DNA of 46,706 nt from assembly GCF_022601685.1 (NCBI RefSeq), contig NZ_JAKUML010000019.1:1-46706 (forward strand), given 5' to 3'. A program made the position numbers and the translations under genes. The notes under the pieces were generated by a model. That model was not told the origin of the DNA, did not search any database, and saw only the letters and a program-made list of their open reading frames with translations. Of the stretch, positions 27,140 through 35,902 are shown one piece after another. The DNA comes from Acinetobacter sedimenti. GTDB lineage: Bacteria > Pseudomonadota > Gammaproteobacteria > Pseudomonadales > Moraxellaceae. Each line of letters opens with the position of its first letter. The first letter of the stretch is position 1.

Positions 27140-27658
27140 TTATTGATAAGTTTCACCTTTATGCTTTAGCCAACCACCTACATGCTGACCTTGTGGATCA
27201 TGATGTGTCCAATGAATCACTCCACCCTTTTGGTTATATTCATATTCACCAAAAAACTCCACATCATCGCCCTTTTCGAGATTTTCAATACGAGGGGCAA
27301 GATCAATATTGTGCGCAACCAACACCGTTTGCGCATTACCAATATCGAGAATAAACCGCTGATGGCGTGAACCTTTATTATCGTCAGGAAGTACCGCAAC
27401 TACCGTACCTACTGCCTGCACTTGTACGTCATTTAATTGCTGATCGTATGCGTTTTGAATCGTCGATGCCCCTTCTGATCGCTGTTGAGCCTCTGACTGA
27501 TCAGCTCGATTTTCCTGTGGCGTTTGCTCTATGGCAGATTTGATATTGCCATGTTTTGATGTTTTTTCATCTTGATTAAAAAATTGATTAGCAGCAAAAA
27601 TGGCAATGATAATCGCCGTGAGCACGCCTGCATTCAATTTGTTTTTTGCATTTTTCAA
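27140..27658 (-). CDS. DUF3465-family membrane-anchored protein
   Basis: The second half carries the DUF3465 pattern: LPDDNKGSRHQRFIL, then VLVAHNIDLAPRIENL, then GEYEYNQKGGVIHWTHHDP. Function is unknown. The N-terminus (NAGVLTAIIIAIFAANQFF) is one uncleaved membrane helix. A Gln/Glu-rich linker (about residues 30-80) then places the domain outside the cytoplasm. The family often has such an anchor. It is the first gene of an operon with the exported 169-aa protein, suggesting an envelope role. Confidence 0.85.
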   Translation of the reverse strand: MKNAKNKLNAGVLTAIIIAIFAANQFFNQDEKTSKHGNIKSAIEQTPQENRADQSEAQQRSEGASTIQNAYDQQLNDVQVQAVGTVVAVLPDDNKGSRHQRFILDIGNAQTVLVAHNIDLAPRIENLEKGDDVEFFGEYEYNQKGGVIHWTHHDPQGQHVGGWLKHKGETYQ

Positions 27659-27848
27659 ACTCTACTCCAACCGTAAAACAAAACCATTTGATTACATTAT
27701 CTTATCACTGATGCTTTGGATTACCCGAAGATTATTCCTCATAAACGCACTAAATCTGATAAAAATGTGAATAATCACATATTTCTACTTTCTATCTTGG
27801 AAAGATTGCAATAAATTATGCGATATCGACACTTTTTGAATATTGAAG

Positions 27849-28301
27849 ATGAAAAAATTAATCCTTGCATTTGCAATCACGAGCCTTGCTTTAACTGCAT
27901 GTTCAAAGCCTGAAAATAAATCAAATACCGAACAAAGTGCGCAGAATCCCGACCCCGCACATACCGCTGAAAACTCTCTCGATTGGCATGGCAAATATAC
28001 AGGGACTTTACCTTGTGCTGACTGTAATGGTATCGAAACGGCAATACAGCTCAATGAAAATAAAACCTACGAAATCAACGAAACCTATCTAGGCAAAGGT
28101 CAAGGCAAAGGACAGAATTTCGTAGAGAAAGGTTCGTTTAATTTTGATAATAGCAACTCTTCCATTATCGTTTTAGATCAAAAGGCTGATGGTCGTAAAT
28201 ACTTTGTAGCCGAAAATCAACTCTATGCACTAGATAGCTTTGGTGAGAAAATCACAGGTGATTTTGAAGAAATGTATATCTTGAAAAAAGAAGCCAACTA
28301 A
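27849..28301 (+). CDS. NlpE-like outer-membrane lipoprotein
   Basis: The signal peptide ends in lipobox LTAC (lipidated C18). The mature domain shows WHGKYTGTLPCADCNGIETAIQL, the NlpE N-terminal signature with CxxC at 56-59. In E. coli, NlpE senses surface contact, copper and lipoprotein defects through the Cpx system. Here only the N-terminal domain is present (150 residues, against about 236 for E. coli NlpE). The ATG at 27849 is preferred over a TTG six bases upstream. A terminator follows. Confidence 0.88.
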   Translation: MKKLILAFAITSLALTACSKPENKSNTEQSAQNPDPAHTAENSLDWHGKYTGTLPCADCNGIETAIQLNENKTYEINETYLGKGQGKGQNFVEKGSFNFDNSNSSIIVLDQKADGRKYFVAENQLYALDSFGEKITGDFEEMYILKKEAN

Positions 28302-28324
28302 TTTTTTCCATTTTCAATGACACC

Positions 28325-28356
28325 ATCCCAAATGGTTTTGCCATTTGGGATTTTTT
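28325..28356 (+). terminator. rho-independent terminator after the NlpE-like gene
   Basis: ATCCCAAATGG (28325-28335), a 5-base loop, CCATTTGGGAT (28341-28351), then TTTTT. Confidence 0.88.
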
Positions 28357-28375
28357 ATGCTGCAAATGATTTTAT

Positions 28376-28412
28376 AATAAAAAAACTCGCTCAATTGAGC
28401 GAGTTCTTTTTT
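28376..28412. terminator. bidirectional terminator, mainly for aceA
   Basis: Perfect palindrome AACTCGCTCAATTGAGCGAGTT (28384-28405) flanked by an A run on the left and TTTTTT on the right. It works as the aceA terminator on the minus strand and as a second stop for the lipoprotein gene. Confidence 0.85.
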
Positions 28413-28444
28413 AAATCAACTTCGTGATTACTCATGAATGAGTA

Positions 28445-30040
28445 TTAACCACCGAATTGACCCATAGTGTTTGCAGTACCGCCAGCTTTAAGCGCGTTGT
28501 CACCAGAGAAGATCTCTTTGTGATCATCACCGATGTCTGAACCAGCCATTGCTTGGTGTTTAACACATGCGATACCACCACGGATTTCTTTACGTTGTAC
28601 GCCAGCAACATAAGCCAACATACCTTCTTCACCGAAGTAACCTTTAGCAAGCTCATGCGTAGACAATGCAGCTGTGTGGTAAGTAGGAAGTGTAATCAAG
28701 TGGTGGAATACACCCGCTTCACGAGCAGCATCAGCTTGGAATGTACGGATTTTCTCATCAGCATCTTTAGACAATTCAGAGTCATCGTATTCAGCACTCA
28801 TCAACTTCGCACGGTCGTAACTAGATACGTCTTTACCTTCTGAAGCCCAACGGTCATAAGTTTGTTGACGGAAGTTCAACGTCCAGTTGAATGATGGAGA
28901 GTTGTTATAAACAAGTTTCGCATCTGGAACTTGTGCTTTCACGCCATCAACGAATGCTTTGATTGCAGCAACGTCTGGAGTTGGAGTTTCGATCCAGATC
29001 ATGTCTGCACCGTTTTGCAAGCTGGTTACACAGTCAAGGACAACGCGGTCGTGTTGCGTGCCTTCACGGAACTGATACAAGCCAGAAGCAAGACGTGTAG
29101 GACGGTGAAGTTTACCATCACGTTTGATTAGGATTTCGTCATCAGCAGCTTCTGAGATGTCGATTTCTTTGGTATCCAAGTAGCTGATATATTGAGAAGC
29201 CAAGTCGCCTTTCTCTTTAGATACTGGGATTTTTTGCGTCAAGTCAGCGCCTTCAGAGTCAGTACGTGCAACGATGACACCGTCGTCAACGCCAAGCTCT
29301 AAGAATGCATAACGTACTGCATTGATTTTCGCCAAGAAGTCTTCGTGTGGCACAGTCACTTTACCAGCTTGGTGACCACACTGTTTCGCATCAGATACTT
29401 GGTTTTCGATTTGGATTGCAGCAGCACCCGCTTCGATCATTTGTTTGGTCAACAAATAAGTCGCTTCTTCGTTACCGAAACCAGCGTCGATGTCAGCAAT
29501 GATTGGTACAACGTGAGTTTCGAAGTTGTCGATTTGTGCTTCGATTTCTTTTGCTTTTGCAGCATCGCCAGCAGCTTCAGCTTTTTGCAATGCACGGAAC
29601 AAATCATTCAATTCTTTGGCATCAGCTTGACGCAAGAAGGTGTAGATTTCTTCGATCAATTTTGGTACAGAGGTTTTTTCGTGCATAGATTGGTCAGGAA
29701 GTGGACCGAACTCTGAACGAAGTGCAGCAACCATCCAACCAGAAAGGTAGATATAACGCTTGCTAGTAGTACCGAAGTATTTTTTGTTCGCGATCATTTT
29801 TTGTTGCGCGATAAAACCGTGCCAGCAACCTAATGATTGAGTGTACTTGCTGTTATCCGCATCGTATTCAGCCATATCTTTACGCATAAGTGCTGCTGTA
29901 TATTTCGCAATGTCCAAACCAGTTTTGAAACGGTTTTGAACAGCCATACGAGCAGCATCTTCAGGACGAATCGCGCCCCAAGTACCACCTAGTTTTTCTT
30001 TAACGGCACGTACGTGCTCTAAAGCTGATTGATAAGTCAT
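28445..30040 (-). CDS. aceA: isocitrate lyase (531-residue type)
   Basis: The first glyoxylate-shunt enzyme, cleaving isocitrate to glyoxylate and succinate, needed for growth on acetate and fatty acids. The catalytic loop is KQCGHQAGKVTVPHEDF with the nucleophilic C221; E. coli has KKCGH. At 531 residues it belongs to the longer Pseudomonas/Acinetobacter type rather than the 434-residue E. coli type. The C-terminus, AGGTANTMGQFGG, is atypical of short forms. AGGA lies 8 bases before the ATG. It is divergent from a LysR regulator that may control it. Confidence 0.96.
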   Translation of the reverse strand: MTYQSALEHVRAVKEKLGGTWGAIRPEDAARMAVQNRFKTGLDIAKYTAALMRKDMAEYDADNSKYTQSLGCWHGFIAQQKMIANKKYFGTTSKRYIYLSGWMVAALRSEFGPLPDQSMHEKTSVPKLIEEIYTFLRQADAKELNDLFRALQKAEAAGDAAKAKEIEAQIDNFETHVVPIIADIDAGFGNEEATYLLTKQMIEAGAAAIQIENQVSDAKQCGHQAGKVTVPHEDFLAKINAVRYAFLELGVDDGVIVARTDSEGADLTQKIPVSKEKGDLASQYISYLDTKEIDISEAADDEILIKRDGKLHRPTRLASGLYQFREGTQHDRVVLDCVTSLQNGADMIWIETPTPDVAAIKAFVDGVKAQVPDAKLVYNNSPSFNWTLNFRQQTYDRWASEGKDVSSYDRAKLMSAEYDDSELSKDADEKIRTFQADAAREAGVFHHLITLPTYHTAALSTHELAKGYFGEEGMLAYVAGVQRKEIRGGIACVKHQAMAGSDIGDDHKEIFSGDNALKAGGTANTMGQFGG

Positions 30041-30546
30041 GATCTATTCCTGCATTCATATTAGGAGTATCAATTGAAGTCACATGCTCCACCCAATCCA
30101 CTCAGAAAGCTAAGTCGAATGGATAAAACTCGAGCGACTTTATTAATGGGTGACAGGATAGTCCGAGTGCCTTGATTAATCCAATATCCTATGATGATTT
30201 TCACTATTTATTTTAGAAATGGAAGGTAATCCCTGATGTGATGCGCAAAAGCTAAATCTCAACCTATTCTTTTACAATAAGTATTTCACATCGCTTTTGA
30301 ATAATTTCTTATGATCAGGTTTCTTTTTATCCAAAAATTCTTGTTACGACTTATGTCTAAAAGCCGAAATTTCCCCCTTAGAAATGTATTCAACCATTTC
30401 GATAGCAAATATTCTGCTTTTTTTGGTGGAATCTCGAATCTTTTTTCAATAAGTTTCGATATATCGTCATCGAAATTGACATACAAACGTCATATTTTAT
30501 GGCATAATCGCTAAAATTTCTCTAGGTTATTGTCGGTATTTATTAA
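30041..30546. other. 506-bp divergent intergenic region, aceA / lysR
   Basis: No convincing gene lies here. It holds both promoters. For lysR there is an extended -10, TGGCATAAT at 30500-30508. A 22-bp inverted repeat TTTCGAT-8-ATCGAAA (30454-30475) lies just upstream and is a candidate regulator site. On the aceA side a leader of unknown length contains ACTCG/CGAGT arms near 30127-30167. A 66-codon minus-strand frame at 30286-30486 lacks a ribosome binding site. Confidence 0.5.
30454..30475. promoter_or_regulatory. inverted repeat, candidate LysR operator
   Basis: TTTCGAT and ATCGAAA arms separated by 8 bases, 72 bp before the lysR ATG and near its extended -10. Size and T-N-A symmetry fit a LysR-type site; this is inference. 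Confidence 0.4.
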
Positions 30547-31548
30547 ATGAATCTTGAGCGTGTCGATCTCAATTTACTTATATATTTAGACGTATTATTA
30601 CGTGAAAAAAATGTGACACGTGCTGCCGAGCAATTGGGCGTTACCCAACCTGCAATGAGTAATATTCTGCGCCGTTTGCGTACTTTATTTAATGATCCAT
30701 TATTGATTCGTTCATCAGAAGGTATGACACCGACTGAACGTGCATTAGAACTACAACCACGTATTCGTGATGCGCTGTCTGATCTGTCGATGATTTTGGA
30801 GCCACGTACCGAGTTCCGTCCATATACTTCGAACCGTGTCTTTCGCATTATGACGTCGGACTATGCCGAAGCAACGCTTGTTCCACGACTTATTAAAGCA
30901 TTACGTTCTGAAGCACCAAATGTCGTTTTAGACTTCCTTACGCCAAGCGATGTGTCTTATCGAGATATGGAGCAAGGTAAAGTTGATCTTGCCATTAACC
31001 GTTTTAATGAGATTCCACAAAGTTTCCATCAAGTCTTAGTTTGGCGTGATAGTTTTAGCTGTCTACTGAATGACAAACATCCTGCCAATACACACCTCAA
31101 TCTAAAAACATATTTGGACGCACAGCACATTTGGGTATCCAAGACTGGTATGGGCGTTGGCTTTGGCGTGAATCCTGAAAAACAAGCTGGGCTTGGGTGG
31201 ATTGATCAAGCTTTAGAACGAATTGGTCAAAAACGTAAAATTTCAGTGTTTACTCGCCACTATCAAATGCCTGCGCTACTTGCACAAAATGTTGATCTCA
31301 TTGCGACTTTACCGACACGTATTGCACGTTTACAAGCCAATAATTCTCGATTAACGATTAAAGATCCGCCATTTTATATTCCAGAGTTTGAGCTAAAAAT
31401 GGCATGGTGTCCGTTACTTCATCATCACCCTGCGCATCGTTGGTTACGCCAATTGATCTTGTTTGTCGCACGTCAGATGGTCGAAGAAGAACATCGTGAA
31501 TTTATTGCCAATAACAATACGCCGTCACAACCTTTTTCAAACTACTGA
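30547..31548 (+). CDS. LysR-family transcriptional regulator
   Basis: A 333-residue LTTR with an N-terminal winged helix-turn-helix (about 1-65; VDLNLLIYLDVLLREKNVTRAAEQLGVTQPAMSNILRRLR). A periplasmic-binding-like effector domain follows (about 95-300). It belongs to the NodD/LinR-like branch by its N-terminal sequence. The ligand is unknown. It is divergent from aceA, the usual arrangement for an LTTR controlling its neighbour, so regulation of the glyoxylate shunt is plausible but not shown. A short His-rich segment (LLHHHPAHRW) occurs near the end. Confidence 0.92.
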   Translation: MNLERVDLNLLIYLDVLLREKNVTRAAEQLGVTQPAMSNILRRLRTLFNDPLLIRSSEGMTPTERALELQPRIRDALSDLSMILEPRTEFRPYTSNRVFRIMTSDYAEATLVPRLIKALRSEAPNVVLDFLTPSDVSYRDMEQGKVDLAINRFNEIPQSFHQVLVWRDSFSCLLNDKHPANTHLNLKTYLDAQHIWVSKTGMGVGFGVNPEKQAGLGWIDQALERIGQKRKISVFTRHYQMPALLAQNVDLIATLPTRIARLQANNSRLTIKDPPFYIPEFELKMAWCPLLHHHPAHRWLRQLILFVARQMVEEEHREFIANNNTPSQPFSNY

Positions 31549-31570
31549 TTAAAAAAGTAAAGATAAAGCT

Positions 31571-31600
31571 AAATCGTCAGTCCATACTGGCGATTTTTTG
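31571..31600 (+). terminator. rho-independent terminator after lysR
   Basis: AAATCGTCAG / CTGGCGATTT stem with one G-U pair, 6-base loop, then TTTTTT. Confidence 0.82.
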
Positions 31601-31725
31601 TTTTTATGGACACAGATTGACAACGGATACTCACATACCGCTTTGACCGTAAATACGATATAATGCTGAACTATATCACTAAAAATCAATACGAATCTAA
31701 AAGCCTCTCATCGCAAAGGTGCCCC

Positions 31726-33045
31726 GTGAGTTTATTTCAAAATGTCCTTGTCATTCTTATGCTCATCACTGCGGCAGGCTTTCTTTCCCTTTCAGAAATT
31801 GCGTTAGCGGGTGCACGTAAAATCAAATTAAAACTACTTGCGGAAGCAGGCGATGAACGTGCTCTAAAGGTTTTAAAATTACAAGACAACTCCGCAGACT
31901 TCTTTGCTGCATCGCAGATCGGATTAAATGCGATTGCGATTCTTGGTGGTATCTTGGGTGAAGCCGCTTTTCGTCCATACTTTGTTGAACTCGTAACACG
32001 TTTTTATCAAGGTCAAGGCGCTGATACTATTGGTTTTGTACTTTCTTTCACCTTAGTCACTTCATTATTTATTTTATTTGCTGATCTGATGCCAAAGCGT
32101 ATGGCAATGATCGCCCCTGAAAAAATCGCCATTCGTGTGATTGATCCAATCAGCATATTTATCAAAGTGTGTCGCCCTTTGGCATGGTTTATTAATGCGA
32201 TTGCGAACCTTTTATTTAGACTGTTTAAAATCAATACAACACGAGATGACAACATCACTTTTGATGATATTTCGGCGGTGATGGATGCAGGTGCACAAGC
32301 AGGTGTGCTCTTACAACAGGAGCATCATTTTATTGAAAATGTATTTGAGCTCGAAGAACGTACCGTCCCATCAAGCATGACCACTCGTGAAGATGTGGTA
32401 TTTTTTACTTTAAAAGAATCTGAGCAAAGTATTCGTCAGAAGATTGCAGAGTTTCCTTATTCAAAATTTTTGGTTTGTAATGAGCATATTGATCAAGTAA
32501 TTGGTTATGTCGATACCAAGGATATTTTGGTCAAAATCATGAATAATCAATCGTTTATTCAACTCAATGAATCGACGATTCGTAATGTCTTGATTATCCC
32601 TGACGCACTTACGCTCTCTGAACTTTTAGACCGTTTCCGCTCGACTAAAGAGAAATTTGCCGTGGTCATTAATGAGTACGCTCGTGTGGTCGGTGTCATT
32701 ACATTGTCAGACGTTATGATCACCGTAATGGGCGATTGGGTTGCGCCACTGGAAGAAGAACAGCAAATCATTAAACGTGATGAAAACTCATGGCTCATCG
32801 ACGGTACAACGCCAATTGAAGATGTCAAACATGCCTTATCTATCGAGGATTTTCCTGAGTGGGAAAACTACGAAACCATCGCAGGTTTTATCATGTATAA
32901 ACTGCGCAAGATTCCTCGCCCTGCTGATGCAGTAGAACACGAAGGTTACAAATTCGAAGTGGTTGATATTGATCACTATAAAATTGACCAATTATTGGTG
33001 ACTCGCATGACGCTTGATAAAACTTCGGAACAGAAAGCAGACTAA
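31726..33045 (+). CDS. CNNM/CorC-type membrane protein (DUF21, CBS pair, CorC_HlyC domain)
   Basis: A hemolysin-family / CNNM transporter-like protein. It has an N-terminal DUF21 membrane domain (about 1-175; LSLSEIALAGARKIKLKLLAEAGD), then a CBS pair (about 200-335) with TREDVVFF and VVGVITLSDVM. The CorC_HlyC domain (about 345-425) follows. Relatives are implicated in Mg2+/Co2+ export. The start is GTG at 31726 with AAAGG nearby. An in-frame ATG at 31663 overlaps a TATAAT box (31659-31664), so it would be absent from a transcript made there. The protein is 439 residues. Confidence 0.9.
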   Translation: MSLFQNVLVILMLITAAGFLSLSEIALAGARKIKLKLLAEAGDERALKVLKLQDNSADFFAASQIGLNAIAILGGILGEAAFRPYFVELVTRFYQGQGADTIGFVLSFTLVTSLFILFADLMPKRMAMIAPEKIAIRVIDPISIFIKVCRPLAWFINAIANLLFRLFKINTTRDDNITFDDISAVMDAGAQAGVLLQQEHHFIENVFELEERTVPSSMTTREDVVFFTLKESEQSIRQKIAEFPYSKFLVCNEHIDQVIGYVDTKDILVKIMNNQSFIQLNESTIRNVLIIPDALTLSELLDRFRSTKEKFAVVINEYARVVGVITLSDVMITVMGDWVAPLEEEQQIIKRDENSWLIDGTTPIEDVKHALSIEDFPEWENYETIAGFIMYKLRKIPRPADAVEHEGYKFEVVDIDHYKIDQLLVTRMTLDKTSEQKAD

Positions 33046-33082
33046 AACTGAGATTGGTTTAAAACAACTATTTTCCGTAAAA

Positions 33083-34099
33083 TTAAAGTGTCGTTTGCCC
33101 ACTCAGCAATAACAATTGTTTCTCAATCGCCAACCAATCTTGTGCGACTTCGCTAATGATCTCTAAACGGTTATCTAGTGCAGCTTTAGTAGCAAAATCG
33201 ACCTGAAAATTCGTTGAGATAGCATTAATATCAATCCAACCATCGGTAGTATGCAGCTTCGCTTTAATCCGCACAAAACCTTGAATGGCTTGCAACACCC
33301 GAATCAACGCATCTGTATCAAACTGCCATGATTTTGGCATATGCCACCCTGCCACAAAAAAGCCTTGCTGTTCACTCGAATAATGATATGGCAAAGTCTT
33401 TGGTACACTGAAATCACTTCCGTTAAGTCGTGGCATGTTTTGTGTTAAAAGCTGTTGGCTCAGCAATGGTTGTTTTTTAATTTGCTTGGGAATGCGAGAT
33501 TGATCAATTTCTTGAAGTGAAATTTCCCCATGATCAAGTAATTTCCATAGCTTAGGTGGAAATTGATAACTATCTTGTAATTGTTTGAGTTGCAGTTGAT
33601 CATCAGCATTCATCTCTGATTGACACGACACCAGTACAAGATCTGCCACATCAAGCTGTTGCAGGAAAATCTCATGCTTTTGCCAAAGCTGCTCATGCAG
33701 TCGATGACCATCAATCACAGTGATGACTTGACGGATATTCAAGCTGGATTGCCAATTTGATTCACTGAGTTGATCAATTAATTCTTTAGGATGTCCAAGC
33801 CCTGTCGGCTCAATAAACAATCTAGTCGGTTTAAACTCTGACAATAACCGTGCTAATGCAATCTGCATCGGAAGCTGTGAAGTACAGCACAGACAGCCAC
33901 CGAGTACTTCTTTCACCGCAATACCTTGATGTTCTGCAATCCAAGTTTGATCGACACCGATCTCACCGAATTCATTCATCAACACAGCCCATACTTCATT
34001 TTTAGGTTTTTGCGTAAGTAAATGGCGTAAAACTGTGGTTTTCCCTGCGCCGAGAAAGCCTGTAATAATATGTGTGGGAACGGCTTGGATGATATTCAT
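33083..34099 (-). CDS. CobW/COG0523 G3E-family GTPase (putative metal chaperone)
   Basis: A 338-residue P-loop GTPase. Walker A is GFLGAGKTT (14-22), the metal-binding motif is GGCLCC (67-72, CxCC), then IEPTGLGHP. A C-terminal CobW_C-like domain follows (about 240-335). COG0523 proteins insert or store zinc or other metals. The subgroup (YeiR, ZigA, YjiA or cobalamin CobW) cannot be set here; no Zur site was seen. The ATG at 34097-34099 has AGAAG upstream. It is downstream of the macrodomain gene by 44 bp, an operon. Confidence 0.9.
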   Translation of the reverse strand: MNIIQAVPTHIITGFLGAGKTTVLRHLLTQKPKNEVWAVLMNEFGEIGVDQTWIAEHQGIAVKEVLGGCLCCTSQLPMQIALARLLSEFKPTRLFIEPTGLGHPKELIDQLSESNWQSSLNIRQVITVIDGHRLHEQLWQKHEIFLQQLDVADLVLVSCQSEMNADDQLQLKQLQDSYQFPPKLWKLLDHGEISLQEIDQSRIPKQIKKQPLLSQQLLTQNMPRLNGSDFSVPKTLPYHYSSEQQGFFVAGWHMPKSWQFDTDALIRVLQAIQGFVRIKAKLHTTDGWIDINAISTNFQVDFATKAALDNRLEIISEVAQDWLAIEKQLLLLSGQTTL

Positions 34100-34143
34100 A
34101 TAAGAACTTCTAAAGATTACCTGCAAAGGCAAATTAGAATAGA

Positions 34144-34689
34144 CTATTCACTTGCAGATGAAGCAATGAACGGTTTCAACACCTCTTGATACAGCTTAAA
34201 GTTTTGCTCATGAAAACAAACGAATAAAATACATTGCACACGCTTTAAGCCACTTAAACGTGATTGCAGTACCTCATAGACTTTTTGCACAGCAAGCTCT
34301 TTGGGAAAGCCGTAGACACCTGTGCTGATGTTTGGAAAAGCAATCCGTTCACATTTCAGTTTTTCGGCTTGGTCTAAACAGTTGTGATAGCACTGTTTAA
34401 GTAGTTTTTCTTCGTGATTTTGACCGCCTTGCCAGATCGGTCCTACCGTATGAATAATAAAATTTGCGGATAATTTTCCTGCAATCGTCACTACCGCATG
34501 CCCTGTACGACAACCGCCTTGCTCGGCTCTGATCATTTTGCATTCTTCAAGGATCTGCGCACCACCTGCACGATGAATCGCACCATCTACACCACCACCA
34601 CCACCGAGCAAAGATGAATTGGCTGCATTGACAATCGCATCTGCGCTCATCTTGGTAATATCACCGAGAATGACTTCAACTGTTGGCAT
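34144..34689 (-). CDS. macrodomain protein, YmdB-like O-acetyl-ADP-ribose deacetylase
   Basis: A single macrodomain of 181 residues: GDITKMSADAIVNAANSSL (N21, N24), GGGGGVDGAIHRAGG with the catalytic aspartate D35, then ISTGVYGFP binding the ribose and phosphates. Relatives remove ADP-ribose from acetyl groups, proteins or nucleic acids. The glycine loop has five consecutive Gly, encoded by five identical GGT codons, where E. coli YmdB has four. It lies between a small membrane protein gene and the COG0523 GTPase. Confidence 0.9.
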   Translation of the reverse strand: MPTVEVILGDITKMSADAIVNAANSSLLGGGGGVDGAIHRAGGAQILEECKMIRAEQGGCRTGHAVVTIAGKLSANFIIHTVGPIWQGGQNHEEKLLKQCYHNCLDQAEKLKCERIAFPNISTGVYGFPKELAVQKVYEVLQSRLSGLKRVQCILFVCFHEQNFKLYQEVLKPFIASSASE

Positions 34690-34780
34690 GTGCTTTCCTT
34701 AAAATACGTGGCAAAAATGAGTAGCAAAAAATGAATCCATTGCATTGAAGAAAATCAGATTAAATCATCTACTTTTCTTT

Positions 34781-34972
34781 TTACTTTTCTTCTTTATTAA
34801 AGAAAAACTCACCCATACCTGCGATAAACCCACCCAAGCCAACGCCCAGTAAGGCATAACCTAAAATACTGCTCATGTCATAGTAAAGTTGCACAGCGCC
34901 TGCACAGCTTAGCAATCCCGCTATCAACAACAATAAAATAAATAACCACGGACGTGTTTTTTGATCGCTCAT
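34781..34972 (-). CDS. small membrane protein, 63 aa
   Basis: Two hydrophobic helices (PWLFILLLLIAGLLSCAGAVQL and LGYALLGVGLGGFIAGMGEFFF) with charged ends (SDQKTR, NKEEK). Function unknown. The ATG at 34970-34972 is chosen. A GTG 14 codons upstream lies in AT-rich promoter-like sequence. It may lead the operon that continues with the macrodomain gene after 91 bp. Confidence 0.7.
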   Translation of the reverse strand: MSDQKTRPWLFILLLLIAGLLSCAGAVQLYYDMSSILGYALLGVGLGGFIAGMGEFFFNKEEK

Positions 34973-35050
34973 TGAAATCTTTACAAGTTGAAAATCGACT
35001 GTGACATTGTACACGTATCATTACACAAATTCATGTATTTGCGTGCAAAC

Positions 35051-35090
35051 TTAGCTTGAGCACAATCTACAAATATGATAAATATTATCA
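35051..35090 (+). promoter_or_regulatory. sodA promoter with overlapping palindrome
   Basis: A -10 box TATGAT (35074-35079) with a weak TTAGCT -35 at 17 bp. The perfect palindrome TGATAA-ATA-TTATCA (35076-35090) overlaps the -10. It resembles part of a Fur box, fitting iron repression of a Mn-type SOD; this is inference. Confidence 0.45.
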
Positions 35091-35120
35091 GTACTTACAG
35101 TAACTCATTAAGGATTTCTC

Positions 35121-35732
35121 ATGGCTTTCGAATTACCTGCATTACCATATGCTTATGACGCATTAGAACCACATATTGATAGCGCAACGATGGAAATTCA
35201 CCATACCAAACATCACCAAACTTATATTAATAATATCAATGGTGGCATCGCAGGCACAGAGTGGGAAAAGCTTTCTGTTGAAGAGCTTGTAGCACGTGTA
35301 AATGACGTTCCTGCTGAACTTAAAGGCAATGTGACCAACAACGCTGGCGGACATGCAAACCACAGCCTGTTTTGGACAGTAATGTCACCAAATGGTGGTG
35401 GCAACCCTACTGGCGCAATCGCTGGTGAAATCGACAGTGCATTTGGTAGCTTTGATGCGTTCAAAGAAGCGTTCATTAAAGCTGCGTTGACTCGTTTTGG
35501 TTCAGGTTGGGCTTGGTTGTCTGTTACTCCTGAAAAAAAATTGATCGTAGAAAGCTCTGCAAACCAAGACAGCCCATTGATGAATGGCAATACGCCTGTA
35601 CTTGGTCTTGACGTTTGGGAACATGCTTACTACTTGAAGTACCAAAACCGTCGTCCAGACTACATCGCAGCATTCTTCAATGTTGTAAACTGGGACGAAG
35701 TAAACCGTCGCTATGCGGAAGCAACTAAATAA
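35121..35732 (+). CDS. sodA: superoxide dismutase, Mn-type
   Basis: It converts superoxide to H2O2 and O2 in the cytoplasm. Metal ligands are H27, H81, D164 and H168. The outer-sphere glutamine lies in ANQDSPLM (Q149), and the [13 protein letters not shown] segment is also present. Both are Mn-SOD marks; Fe-SODs usually have NHTFYW and a Gln elsewhere. At 203 residues it has family length. AAGGA precedes the ATG. It is single, with a terminator 45 bp downstream. Metal preference is inferred from these residues. Confidence 0.94.
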   Translation: MAFELPALPYAYDALEPHIDSATMEIHHTKHHQTYINNINGGIAGTEWEKLSVEELVARVNDVPAELKGNVTNNAGGHANHSLFWTVMSPNGGGNPTGAIAGEIDSAFGSFDAFKEAFIKAALTRFGSGWAWLSVTPEKKLIVESSANQDSPLMNGNTPVLGLDVWEHAYYLKYQNRRPDYIAAFFNVVNWDEVNRRYAEATK

Positions 35733-35776
35733 GGATTGACTCTAGGAATAGCTTAATTGCTTAAACTTAGAAAAAT

Positions 35777-35812
35777 CAAACAGCCGTTTAAGTCATTAAT
35801 CGGCTGTTTTTT
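35777..35812 (+). terminator. rho-independent terminator after sodA
   Basis: AAACAGCCG / CGGCTGTTT stem with a 14-base loop and TTTTTT. Confidence 0.82.
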
Positions 35813-35902
35813 GCTTTGGATATTCTAAAAATCTCTCACGCAATCCACACGCAGAATCGGTTAAAATAACGCAATATTTTGACAATATTAATTTTTTATC
35901 CT

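Noticed and set aside
30286..30486. 66-codon minus-strand frame in the aceA-lysR gap
   Set aside because: No ribosome binding site, AT-driven composition, overlaps the lysR control region, and a similar-length frame exists on the opposite strand.
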